A stretch of DNA of 16,436 nucleotides from Planctomycetes bacterium RBG_16_43_13 (GTDB lineage: Bacteria > Planctomycetota > MHYJ01), in assembly GCA_001828445.1 (NCBI GenBank), contig MHYJ01000052.1, positions 1-16,436 on the forward strand. Direction: 5' to 3'. The position numbers and the translations under genes are program-made. Numbering within the stretch: position 1 is the first letter of the stretch; each line of letters opens with the position of its first letter. The notes under the pieces were generated by a model. It had not been told where the DNA came from. It was given only the letters and a program-made list of their open reading frames with translations, and did not search any database. Below, one piece after another: positions 1 through 7,722 of the stretch.

Positions 1-119
1 ATAGCCTGCGTTGTTTTGGCGTTCTGTATAGCAAGATTATTCTGCTGCATAGTCTGCACACCCGATATAGTAGTGCTGACTGCCTGCGATCTGCCGAGTG
101 CTTCTAAGAATGTCCCCAT
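1..119 (-). CDS. Partial phage virion gene (start only), possible ejection protein
   Basis: The 5' part of a gene whose end lies beyond the left edge of the window. It begins with ATG at 117-119, and AGGAGG lies 5 bases upstream and overlaps the stop region of the preceding gene. The 39 visible residues begin MGTFLEALGRSQA and continue with a Gln/Asn/Ala/Thr-rich stretch (TMQQNNLAIQNAKTTQA). I do not recognise a domain. Its place right after a Gly/Ala-rich ejection-type protein at the end of the tail-completion genes suggests another internal or ejection protein, as in podovirus late operons. That is positional inference only. Confidence 0.6.
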   Translation of the reverse strand, partial: MGTFLEALGRSQAVSTTISGVQTMQQNNLAIQNAKTTQA

Positions 120-128
120 AATGTCCTC

Positions 129-929
129 CTATTGACCAAACCCAGGTAAGCCCCATTTATCTCCAGCTCTGTTAATTTCGCCTAAGACCTTTTTCCCAGT
201 ACCAGTTTTCATGATCATCCCCCAGGTAAGCATTTCAGGGAAGAATGGCGCGGTAACAACATTGAGGAATCCTCCCCATTGTCCCATCTTCTGATCTTTC
301 CAGGGTGAACCAGCCGCCACTGTTGACCCATACCATGTATCGTCTTTCCGTGCTAACTCCGTATGCCCTGCGGCAAATGCTGCCGAGGCAAGGATGAGTC
401 CTACGATAGAGGCTGCACCCATACCGCCACCCGCCCCTGCGCCACCCCCGCCGGCTCCTGTCCCTGCACCCGCACCCATAGAAGCAGATGTTCCTTCACC
501 TATAGAAGCTATCCCCGCACCTTCGCCAGCAGCAGTAACGCCTGTACCTGCACCAACCCCTGTGGCGGTAGTTGTAATTGCCGGCGTAGTAGTGGTAGCA
601 GCAGTCCCACCCCACCATCCCTGCTGTACGCCTAAACCATAAGTAGATGCCCCACCTAAAGCCAACTGCCCGACACCGCTGACCATTGCTGCCTGATTCG
701 CTGACTTTGCAGCATCCTCCTGCATCTTTATCTGTTTTTCCTGTATCTTCTCCTGATTCGCAATCTGCTGACGGCTAAGCTCAGCGTTATATCTCTGTGA
801 TAATTCCGCATTCAGTATTGACTCTGTTTCAGGTTGAGTAAGCCCCCTGCCGGTAGTGAGTTCCTTCTGTCCTTGTAATTCCCGTAACCGGGATTGGTAA
901 TAATAGGGATCGAGAGCTGTGCTTGCCAT
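129..929 (-). CDS. Gly/Ala-rich virion protein, likely internal/ejection protein
   Basis: A 266-aa protein with three visible parts. Residues 12-80 are polar and helical (Gln/Glu/Lys rich, heptad-like, e.g. KIQEKQIKMQED), probably a coiled coil. Residues 85-172 are a Gly/Ala/Thr-rich low-complexity segment that becomes almost pure Gly/Ala at about 152-172. A hydrophobic stretch at about 172-188 (GAASIVGLILASAAFAAG) could cross a membrane, and an aromatic C-terminal part follows. Internal or ejection proteins of podoviruses often combine long helices with Gly/Ala-rich membrane-active segments, and this gene follows the tail hub gene as such genes do. No enzymatic motif is seen. The start is ATG at 927-929, preceded by TAAGGAGG that reuses the stop codon of the upstream gene. 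The role is inferred from composition and position. Confidence 0.7.
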   Translation of the reverse strand: MASTALDPYYYQSRLRELQGQKELTTGRGLTQPETESILNAELSQRYNAELSRQQIANQEKIQEKQIKMQEDAAKSANQAAMVSGVGQLALGGASTYGLGVQQGWWGGTAATTTTPAITTTATGVGAGTGVTAAGEGAGIASIGEGTSASMGAGAGTGAGGGGAGAGGGMGAASIVGLILASAAFAAGHTELARKDDTWYGSTVAAGSPWKDQKMGQWGGFLNVVTAPFFPEMLTWGMIMKTGTGKKVLGEINRAGDKWGLPGFGQ

Positions 930-939
930 AATATCCTCC

Positions 940-3429
940 TTACATTATCTTTTCTCTAACGTGTTTCCAGAATACTTCTAAGCCTATAGGCTCAAACCCT
1001 ATATTCTCATCATTTGTGGTCATGCTGCAAGCGAACCGGTGAAACGTATGCGGCCCGGTATTGATAGACTTCATATTATTTACCACCCTATGAGTAGTGT
1101 CTGTTACAGAAAAACTGCCGATAGTCGTCCCTGATATTGCCATGTCACCGTAATGAGTCATAATCACGCTGTTCACAGTTGTTCCTTTGGACTTAGCAAT
1201 CAATCTGATATTGCGTAATATTACCTCATTGTTCCAGCCGCCGAGCGGTATATCCGGTGTCTCAAATTGTGAGGTAATATTATTGCTGTCAAATGTAGTG
1301 CCGTACTCTAAGCGTTCCAAATATCCAGAGTCTATTGCGCCATAGACGTACTTGTAGCCGTTACCGTCAGATACTGATATGCCTAACTGAAGATATTTAC
1401 CTGACCCTCTATCAATCTCAAACCATTTACGCCTGAGCAGGTCGAACACGTACTCCTTGTTTAATGTCGTGTTAGACCCTGAAGCCCACAACCAATGATA
1501 TTCCATCTTTGCTTCATCGTAGAGTGACGCTGACTTATGTATCATGGATATGTTTATCGTTAGCGAACTTGTCGGATCGAACACGTTTTCAATATCTAAA
1601 TGTATCGGTATGACACTTGACCCATCGAATATAACGATGGCACCTGCCGCCTGCCAGATTGCTACATGCTTGTTTATGCCTTGAGCAATCTCGAACCCGA
1701 TACTGCAAATCTGGAATGTGTCTTTTGCTACGCAACCATACTGATCTGAAATCTTATATAGTGCGTAAGTATTAAGTGATGTACCGTCAATAAGCCAGGT
1801 CTCTTCTTCTTTACATAACATCAAGTTCTCGTATAATGATGAACCGTACCTTGTGTAAAGTGCCCCACCTGCGATTATGTCCATATTATCACCCAGGAAG
1901 AAATCTGCCGTATCTGAACCATTAAATATGCTCACGGTGTTCGTAGATGATGCCGTGATCTTATTTCTTTGGCCTGACTGATCTGAGCATAGCCAAAGCC
2001 GGTTATGGAAATTGATGGGGAATTTATAGTTCGATACCTGTTTCTGTGCCGGTATGCCGCCGATATAATACAACTGCACATCCCCTGACAATGCCTTATC
2101 GAAACTTATCTTGTAATAATATAAAGGGTTCTCGTTTGTTGATATGCTTGTGGTTTGCTCTCCTCCAGGAGTAATAGCCTGCCATGTAATTAAGCCGCTT
2201 TGATTAAAGCTGATACTGTTGGCTTTGGTTCCGTCGCTTATAGTCCCAACAGTCCCCCATGCAACCCCATTCCAATAAGACACGGTAGCGGTAGTGGCGG
2301 CGGTTGTATTAACATGCTTAGGGACAAGTTTAACCCTGAGCCCCATTTGCGGCTCTAAGAACCCAGCCACTATATACCCAGATGTTGCAAGGGAGTCCAG
2401 TTCGTTATACGTGGTAAGGTCAGCGTTTACATAGGAATCGTTAATGACGTTAAATGTTGCATCCGTGTATATAGAACTGCTATATTCAAAGAATGCATAT
2501 ATCTGCCGGATATATCCATTCCATATATCTTTGATGGGCTGCATTGGCACGTCAACAGTTACATAATATATTTCTACGTCCTGATCTAATCCTGTCCATG
2601 TAATCGTGTACCAATACGCTGCGATATTGTACAGTATACTGATCTTTGCAACTGCAACCGTAGAATCAAAGGTGACAGTACCTGTTTGCGCTAATGCCTT
2701 ACCTGATACGGATGTGTTGTCTACCATATTGGTCACTGCGTGATATGAGCTGCCAGCCCATACAGATATACCTGCTACGGCAGCGGTAGCATTGGCAACC
2801 TTGACGTAAAACTTTATAGCCCGAATCGGTAATACAGAACCAAGCCTAACTGTAGTAGTTGGAGCGGCTGACGCTTGTTTTAGTATAGCTATATTGCCTG
2901 CGGTTTGCAGTGTATTACTGACAGCCTTAGAGTAATTATATACAAATTCATCTGCGCCTTTGAAGTTAAAGAACGCCCCGCAACGGTATTCATCGCCACC
3001 CCAGATCAGGGACTCTTTACCATTACAATACGCTACGCATCCATCGGGCGCATTGGAGAACGTACCGATCCCCGCACCGGAGCTTTCAGTATATAATGCT
3101 GTAGTATTGAAATCTCCCTGAGAGGGGATAGTTGTATCATTCCGATATATTTTAGATGCCGTCCCCCCGCTATTCCATGATTGGACAAGCAGATGAGATT
3201 CCGAGGGCTCATCTTTTACAAAGTGATGCGCTGCACGAATTAACGGATATGTAAGTGCTGTAGAAGGGTTAATCTTCGTCATGCCAGATACAGACCTGAT
3301 ACCTGCATTGGTATAACGCATATTGGTCAATACCTGGAAATCGCCTTCAGATAGTTGCGTACCGTCTACACTCGTTCGCCATCTGCCGGTTAATGGTATG
3401 GGAACGGGATTACGTTCTTTGTCAGCCAC
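940..3429 (-). CDS. Large tail hub / DNA-stabilisation protein (P22 gp10-like or T7 gp12-like)
   Basis: An 829-aa protein, the largest in the window. The N-terminus (GRWRTSVDGTQLSEGDFQVLTNMRYTNAG..., then SVSGMTKIN) resembles podovirus tail hub or packaged-DNA-stabilisation proteins, which begin with a stretch about default values along the genome-exit channel. The rest is nearly all beta-strand with repeated aromatic and small-residue strands, consistent with a beta-propeller. The middle section (roughly residues 320-460) looks like an inserted beta-sandwich module (VSYWNGVAWGTVG..., then LITWQAITPGG). No transmembrane or catalytic motif is visible. The gene starts with GTG at 3427-3429, and GAGG sits 7 bases upstream inside the last codons of the adaptor gene, whose stop codon ends one base before. 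Close packing with the adaptor supports a tail-completion role that closes the portal vertex. The family assignment comes from architecture and order, not a search. Confidence 0.72.
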   Translation of the reverse strand: MADKERNPVPIPLTGRWRTSVDGTQLSEGDFQVLTNMRYTNAGIRSVSGMTKINPSTALTYPLIRAAHHFVKDEPSESHLLVQSWNSGGTASKIYRNDTTIPSQGDFNTTALYTESSGAGIGTFSNAPDGCVAYCNGKESLIWGGDEYRCGAFFNFKGADEFVYNYSKAVSNTLQTAGNIAILKQASAAPTTTVRLGSVLPIRAIKFYVKVANATAAVAGISVWAGSSYHAVTNMVDNTSVSGKALAQTGTVTFDSTVAVAKISILYNIAAYWYTITWTGLDQDVEIYYVTVDVPMQPIKDIWNGYIRQIYAFFEYSSSIYTDATFNVINDSYVNADLTTYNELDSLATSGYIVAGFLEPQMGLRVKLVPKHVNTTAATTATVSYWNGVAWGTVGTISDGTKANSISFNQSGLITWQAITPGGEQTTSISTNENPLYYYKISFDKALSGDVQLYYIGGIPAQKQVSNYKFPINFHNRLWLCSDQSGQRNKITASSTNTVSIFNGSDTADFFLGDNMDIIAGGALYTRYGSSLYENLMLCKEEETWLIDGTSLNTYALYKISDQYGCVAKDTFQICSIGFEIAQGINKHVAIWQAAGAIVIFDGSSVIPIHLDIENVFDPTSSLTINISMIHKSASLYDEAKMEYHWLWASGSNTTLNKEYVFDLLRRKWFEIDRGSGKYLQLGISVSDGNGYKYVYGAIDSGYLERLEYGTTFDSNNITSQFETPDIPLGGWNNEVILRNIRLIAKSKGTTVNSVIMTHYGDMAISGTTIGSFSVTDTTHRVVNNMKSINTGPHTFHRFACSMTTNDENIGFEPIGLEVFWKHVREKIM

Positions 3430-3430
3430 A

Positions 3431-4357
3431 TCATCTCCTCGTTCCTGAACGGTTAGCAGGCTTGATAAGGTTTACCCTGTACCCACCCTGGACTTTAGCC
3501 TGCCTGGTATCCCTGGTAATACTTCTGACTCGTGCATCGAAATGTTTCCATAATCTATCGCCGAAATCGGGTTCACGATCACGGTACTTGTACTTAAATG
3601 CCGCATAGTAAATCAGGGCCTCTTTATAGTCCGGTGCAAATCGATATGATTTATACGGTGAATATACAGGTGTCGGCATTTGAATATAATTAACGGTGAT
3701 GGTATGGCTTGCCGTAGATGGAGGAGGGTCAAGTAGTAATGCGAATCGTCCGTTAAATGTGATAATGTACGAATTCCCATAGACCCAGTAATTGTTTGCA
3801 CCATCGAATAACGCACAGACGAGGGCCGTAGATGATGTTTTCGATACCACTACGCCATGACTGCCATCGGTGAGGTTGTGGACATAATCACCTGCTGCAA
3901 CATTTATGAAATTGGCAGACGAATCGGTTAATGTAGTCTCGCCGTTGGACGATCCTGATGTATTTGTGGTCGAACCAGAAAGCTGAGATATGCCGGAAGC
4001 GTCTATAATGGTAAAACTATCAGGGACGGTCTGAGAGGTAGTATTATCGCCAAGGATTATACCATCGTAATCCCTATGCCTTAGAAACGTATTGGATGAG
4101 CCGTCATTGTATTTTATAACATAATCATTCTCGTTATCCGATAAATAGAGTGACAGAAAATCGGGGTTCAGGTTGTATGTGGTCTGCTCGGCAACTGTGG
4201 TTATCGTCTGAGCGGAAGTTAGCGCACGTGTCCTCTGACATAACTCTTTTGCCGCTTCGTACAGACAATCGTATGATGTCCTGTCATCTAAGAATGATCC
4301 GTTTGACGGCTCACCCAATAATACCCTGAGTTCTCTAAGCAGGGTGTACCCATCCAA
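3431..4357 (-). CDS. Head-to-tail adaptor (P22 gp4-like / T7 gp11-like) with inserted beta domain
   Basis: A 308-aa protein. Residues 1-45 form a helical start (LLRELRVLLGEP, then YEAAKELCQRT) typical of phage adaptors that dock under the portal. A beta core follows (TTYNLNPDFLSLY), and then a region at about 200-260 with the pattern GRFALLLDPPPSTASHTITV plus RFAPDYKEALIYYAAFKY, which resembles the C-terminal helix of podovirus adaptors. Residues about 127-199 look like a separate inserted beta module (TLTDSSANFINVAAGDYVHN, then TDGSHGVVVSKTSSTALVC) placed between two strands of the core. Translation appears to start at TTG (4355-4357), directly after the TAA of the preceding gene, with AGGAG about 10 bases upstream. 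An ATG four bases inside is out of frame. It is likely translationally coupled to its neighbours and serves as the ring between portal and tail hub. Confidence 0.72.
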   Translation of the reverse strand: MDGYTLLRELRVLLGEPSNGSFLDDRTSYDCLYEAAKELCQRTRALTSAQTITTVAEQTTYNLNPDFLSLYLSDNENDYVIKYNDGSSNTFLRHRDYDGIILGDNTTSQTVPDSFTIIDASGISQLSGSTTNTSGSSNGETTLTDSSANFINVAAGDYVHNLTDGSHGVVVSKTSSTALVCALFDGANNYWVYGNSYIITFNGRFALLLDPPPSTASHTITVNYIQMPTPVYSPYKSYRFAPDYKEALIYYAAFKYKYRDREPDFGDRLWKHFDARVRSITRDTRQAKVQGGYRVNLIKPANRSGTRR

Positions 4358-4891
4358 TTACTTTAATCTCCTGAATCGTTCGATATTGGTTTCCTCACCT
4401 ATAGACTTGCCAACGATTTTCAATATTTTTGACGCATCATTCCTGCTGACCATACCGTCAGATGTGGATATACCGCATTTCCTTGCAAGTTCAGGGTCAA
4501 CCTTAATGCAGGGTTTTACCATCCGGCGCGCTTCCTCATGCGCATCGGCAAAACCTCGCTGCATGTCTTCCCGTGTAAACATGGACTCAGAGATAGCAGA
4601 TTTCATGTCCTTATAGTTCTTGCCCAAATAATCAGATTGAACATCGTTCGGCCTCGGCCTTGACGATTCAATGGAATCAAGCCGTTCCTTATCACGTTTC
4701 AAGTCTTCCCTTGTCTGGTAGACGTAATCGGAGGGCACATCTCCACGTTCCAATGCGCTTTCCTTACGCTGGATGTTCTCCTTCATGGTATCTATCTTCG
4801 TGTCGAAATACCATGCGGGAAGCGTTGAGCTTATGTTACCGTCCCTGTCCCTGTCTGTTTTACCGTAGAACTCTAAATCTTCCTTTGCCAT
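4358..4891 (-). CDS. Helical phage protein of unknown function
   Basis: A 177-aa charged, mostly helical protein starting MAKEDLEFYGKTDRDRDG. Residues about 34-75 have a strong coiled-coil look (KENIQRKESALERGD, then TREDLKRDKERLDSI). The C-terminal third (ISTSDGMVSRNDASKILKIV) is a compact Lys/Arg/Asp-rich segment. The open frame extends 57 bases further upstream, but that extension runs through a terminator hairpin and has no ribosome binding site. ATG at 4889-4891 has AAGGAGG 7 bases upstream and is the true start. It lies between the beta-helix protein and the adaptor, so a minor structural or assembly role is possible. I do not recognise the family. Confidence 0.7.
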   Translation of the reverse strand: MAKEDLEFYGKTDRDRDGNISSTLPAWYFDTKIDTMKENIQRKESALERGDVPSDYVYQTREDLKRDKERLDSIESSRPRPNDVQSDYLGKNYKDMKSAISESMFTREDMQRGFADAHEEARRMVKPCIKVDPELARKCGISTSDGMVSRNDASKILKIVGKSIGEETNIERFRRLK

Positions 4892-4905
4892 GTAAATCCT
4901 CCTTG

Positions 4906-4936
4906 AAATAAAGGGCCTGCCGGAAATGACAGGCCC
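4906..4936 (-). terminator. Rho-independent terminator-like hairpin before the 177-aa gene
   Basis: On the minus strand GGGCCTGTC pairs with GGCAGGCCC (9 positions, one G-U pair) around a 6-base loop, followed at once by TTTATTT. The stem occupies 4913-4936 and the T-rich tract 4906-4912. It sits just after the stop codon of the beta-helix gene (4951-4953) and just before the AAGGAGG of the next gene, leaving no visible room for a promoter, so partial readthrough is likely. Confidence 0.75.
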
Positions 4937-4950
4937 CGTGAAAACCATAT

Positions 4951-5883
4951 TTAAGCGTCCGTGCTTGCTGTGATATTTGTAAACATTGAACTCTCACCAG
5001 CAAGGTTACAAATATTTATAGGCTGCATAAACTGCATTGCTGCACCTACGAATGCCTCTGTGATATTGGCTGCATTATCAGTCAACATCGCATTAATATT
5101 CGGGCCGATAAAGCCTGTAGCAGTCGCTACCATCGTCACGCATACATCAGCAGCATTAGCCGTCCAAATGTAATTGTAGCCATCGCCGCCGCCTATCGTA
5201 GCTCGTACTGCCGCTGTGGTGACATTTTCTATTGCTGCAACTGCAAAATTGCCATAAATGCTGAAATTCCTGATGATAACATCATCTCCACCTACTATGG
5301 TTATTGCAGTATCTGCACCTGCTGCCGCTGCTCCCCTATGCATCCATCCATCAATTAATAGCCTGTCAGCATTGGCATCCGTCACAATAAAATCAGTTGC
5401 CTGTCCGGTAACATCCCTTGTCTCGAAATTGATTAACTGGAAATCTGCGGCATTAACATCTATGGGGCCGGTAAGTGCATCAAACCCACCAGTAAATAGA
5501 AAATTATACATAGTGATATTTGCAGCATCTACATCCATGTCTGCCCCGACTGCGGTAGTAAAATTGATTGTCGGCCTATCAGAGCCATTACCAACACCTA
5601 TAAGTGTGATACCTGCAACATCAAGGTCAAGCCCTGCCGCCGCTATTACAGTCTCCGTATGTCCTGGCATGACTATAACCAAATCACCATTATTGGCAGT
5701 GCATTTACCCACCGCATAATCTATTGTGGTGAATGGATATTGTTTCGTCCCAGCAGAAGGCGAATCATCGCCATCTACATTGCCACTATCTACAAAAAAC
5801 ACATTGCCAGTATAGACATTGCCTCCTATACCTGGGAGTACAGGTACGCCGAAAGATTTTACTCCATGATTAAAATTAGTCAT
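4951..5883 (-). CDS. Right-handed beta-helix protein, likely capsid-attached fibre or decoration
   Basis: A 310-aa protein with the features of a single right-handed parallel beta-helix of the pectate-lyase-like fold. It has an N-terminal strand block VFFVDSGNVDGDDSPSAGT and the lead-in YPFTTIDYAVGKC. Regular rungs of about 20-25 residues follow, made of Ile/Val/Asn/Asp strands such as GLDLDVAGITLIGVG, DVDAANITMYNFLF, IDVNAADFQLINFE and DVIIRNFSIYGN. Such proteins are common right after major capsid genes in environmental phages, where they serve as capsid decoration or fibres. Others act as tailspike depolymerases, but I cannot point to a catalytic site. Translation starts at ATG 5881-5883, and GGAGG lies 7 bases upstream. 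The gene is isolated between two hairpins, which suggests its own dosage control. Confidence 0.72.
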   Translation of the reverse strand: MTNFNHGVKSFGVPVLPGIGGNVYTGNVFFVDSGNVDGDDSPSAGTKQYPFTTIDYAVGKCTANNGDLVIVMPGHTETVIAAAGLDLDVAGITLIGVGNGSDRPTINFTTAVGADMDVDAANITMYNFLFTGGFDALTGPIDVNAADFQLINFETRDVTGQATDFIVTDANADRLLIDGWMHRGAAAAGADTAITIVGGDDVIIRNFSIYGNFAVAAIENVTTAAVRATIGGGDGYNYIWTANAADVCVTMVATATGFIGPNINAMLTDNAANITEAFVGAAMQFMQPINICNLAGESSMFTNITASTDA

Positions 5884-5911
5884 TTATTTACCTCCAACCA
5901 GTAAATAGTAA

Positions 5912-5945
5912 CCTACCAGCGGGATATTGCTACCCCGCTGGTAGG
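5912..5945 (-). terminator. Perfect 12-bp hairpin between major capsid and beta-helix genes
   Basis: CCTACCAGCGGG pairs perfectly with CCCGCTGGTAGG around a 10-base loop. It lies 10 bases beyond the stop codon of the major capsid gene. What follows on the minus strand is TTACTATTTACTGG, T-rich but not a clean T tract, so it may be a leaky terminator or an RNA-processing and 3'-stability element protecting the capsid mRNA. The strong GC stem is certain; its function is inferred. Confidence 0.7.
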
Positions 5946-5954
5946 AGGGTTAAA

Positions 5955-6881
5955 TTAAGTTACTGCCATCCCGTACAGAAATCTCCACTCCGTGGTGCCT
6001 GCACCATATCTCATATAACTTGAGATCATGGTATTAAGTGTATGGAAATCAATCTGAGTTTTAGTCTCAGGGTTGATCCTCTTGATAAATATCAACATCT
6101 TCTTCATCAAGTCCAAGTTCACCATGAACCAGTTATTGGTATCGTTATCATCAAGCCTTGCGTATGGAATGACCTGATACCGTTTATACTGTGGGTTAAC
6201 ATTGCCTTCGGCAGAGTCCATACCCTTTGGGGTATTAACCAGCTCGTAGGCTGCATCCGCCATAGCATCGGGGACTACGAGGGCGAAGTTATCTGACATT
6301 TCGATACGTTCCGAAACATCGTTCCTGAACTGCCTCATAAGTATCCTTGTTGCCGCTACCGATGTTTTATTCATTGCTGAAGTGCCAGCATTGGAGAACC
6401 CCGTTGTTGTACTGGTGCCGGATTTCGTCCGATGAGATCCGCAAAGGGCTACGCCTTCCTCATTAGTCTGGAACTGAAATGCCGTACTGAATGCGCCGTT
6501 AAATACTTCGGCAGCACTTTTCTCCATAGTCCTTCCGGCAGAGTTCATCAACCCTATGGCTTCGTCATCGAATACGGAATATTTCTTATCATCAAGGAAT
6601 TTCCGTTCTATCTGACGACCGAGAGCATATTCAGCAGGTTCAATCTTGATATGATACCCTGGACTCCTGTTTACAAATGGTATCTTCCCTGTGAATCTCT
6701 GATGATCCGGTAATGACCCGACTGAATAGAACTCCTCGAATGCCGCATCAGAAGGAAATTCCCTGAATAGCTTCGGTATCATCGGGTTTAGGTTCGGGTA
6801 AAGTTTTTCGAAATCGGCTACTTCACGTAACCGCTTGTCTAATAGTCTCTGTAATTGAGACGATGTAGTTACATCCGCCAT
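5955..6881 (-). CDS. Major capsid protein (HK97-fold type)
   Basis: A 308-aa protein in the canonical position after the scaffold. The N-terminal arm is helical (SSQLQRLLDKRLREVADFEK). A charged, aromatic stretch follows (FTGKIPFVNRSPGYHIKIEP, then EYALGRQIERKFLDD) and resembles the E-loop and spine region of HK97-fold capsids of the gpT-like / coat-protein group. Next comes the pattern CGSHRTKSG ... SNAGTSAMNKTSVAATRILM, typical of this group, in which a loop leads into a conserved helix. The A-domain portion contains FALVVPDAMADAAYELVNTP and the C-terminal beta part runs to MRYGAGTTEWRFLYGMAVT. There is a single Cys. It starts at ATG 6879-6881 behind AAAGGGAGGTGATATA, among the best ribosome binding sites here, as expected for the most abundant protein. 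Fold assignment rests on motif recall and gene order. Confidence 0.82.
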   Translation of the reverse strand: MADVTTSSQLQRLLDKRLREVADFEKLYPNLNPMIPKLFREFPSDAAFEEFYSVGSLPDHQRFTGKIPFVNRSPGYHIKIEPAEYALGRQIERKFLDDKKYSVFDDEAIGLMNSAGRTMEKSAAEVFNGAFSTAFQFQTNEEGVALCGSHRTKSGTSTTTGFSNAGTSAMNKTSVAATRILMRQFRNDVSERIEMSDNFALVVPDAMADAAYELVNTPKGMDSAEGNVNPQYKRYQVIPYARLDDNDTNNWFMVNLDLMKKMLIFIKRINPETKTQIDFHTLNTMISSYMRYGAGTTEWRFLYGMAVT

Positions 6882-6897
6882 ATTATATCACCTCCCT

Positions 6898-7686
6898 TTA
6901 TGCTCTCTTTAAGCAGAAATGATCTGCATTGAATTTGAAATCTACATACTCGCCACCTGGTACACTAAGGTCAAGTCTGATTACGTCAATGACATGATAG
7001 TTAGTGGCATAAGTAGCCGCTGCATCTATGAACATTGATTCTGCATCGAAATCTGCGTAAGCAGGCCCTAAATACCTTATTGGTGCCTTGACGCAAGTAT
7101 CACCTACCGCTACGGCTGCATATGTAGGGGTATCCCATGTCTGAGCAGTTGCTGAAGTATTGTCAAGCACCCTGTATGCACCCCTGTTGGCTCCACTCCT
7201 GAAGAATAGCGTGGCCAGCTGTGCTGTACTTGCTACCAATGTCCCGGTTGTGCAGGATACTCCATTCGTATCACCGGTGGTTACCGTGCCAACATCCATA
7301 GCCACACCGAATGTTGTCTTAAACAACTGTCCCCGAAGTATTGTTTCTGGTGTAATAAGCTCTATCTGCACCATAGCCCTTTGCTCGCCCTTATTCCAGG
7401 GGCCTTCCACGCCTATAAATTCCGTAGTTGACGCAAGTGGTGAAGCATCGGTAATGTACTGAGTGTTGTACGTGGTGTTAAATAGTGGATTCCTGTTGTT
7501 TGTTCCAACTACTACACCTAACGGTATCCCTAATGCTGTCGTATCTGCCACCCCAGCTGCCGCCCCAAACGGAATAACACCTTCATCGGTCTGACACTTA
7601 ACTATCTGACCAACGTAAATAGTGTCCTGATACGTGATGGGCGCCCAAAGTTTCTGTTGACTCCCGTGAATTATTTTAAATCCCAT
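6898..7686 (-). CDS. Beta-rich capsid-associated protein, probable decoration protein
   Basis: A 262-aa protein encoded directly before the major capsid gene. It is almost entirely beta. The N-terminal half contains ITYQDTIYVGQIVKC and ALGIPLGVVVGTNNRNP. The middle holds VEGPWNKGEQRAMVQIELI. The C-terminal half carries a module with SGANRGAYRVLDNTSATAQ followed by AVAVGDTCVKAPI, a pattern I associate with beta-barrel modules in phage capsid proteins from environmental genomes. That association is recalled, not verified. There is no signal peptide or membrane segment. The start is ATG 7684-7686 behind AAAGGAGG. Its stop codon touches the ribosome binding site of the capsid gene, so the two are likely co-translated. 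A decoration or cement role is inferred. Confidence 0.65.
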   Translation of the reverse strand: MGFKIIHGSQQKLWAPITYQDTIYVGQIVKCQTDEGVIPFGAAAGVADTTALGIPLGVVVGTNNRNPLFNTTYNTQYITDASPLASTTEFIGVEGPWNKGEQRAMVQIELITPETILRGQLFKTTFGVAMDVGTVTTGDTNGVSCTTGTLVASTAQLATLFFRSGANRGAYRVLDNTSATAQTWDTPTYAAVAVGDTCVKAPIRYLGPAYADFDAESMFIDAAATYATNYHVIDVIRLDLSVPGGEYVDFKFNADHFCLKRA

Positions 7687-7722
7687 ATTGATCGCCTCCT
7701 TTACTTATTAATTTATAAATTT

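Noticed and set aside
394..642. Pro-rich plus-strand frames at 363-642
   Set aside because: They are the antisense reading of the Gly/Ala-rich codons of the ejection-type protein.
4892..4948. The 19-residue upstream extension of the 177-aa gene
   Set aside because: It runs through a terminator hairpin and has no Shine-Dalgarno; ATG at 4891 has AAGGAGG.
5258..5719. A 153-aa plus-strand frame, and a 131-aa one at 13618-14013
   Set aside because: Both lie antisense to well-supported repeat-rich or beta-rich genes, with no ribosome binding site or recognisable domain.
7710..7721. Palindrome AATTTATAAATT before the 262-aa gene
   Set aside because: A pure A/T palindrome in a short AT-rich gap with no paired -35 or known operator; it could be a promoter, but the evidence is too thin.
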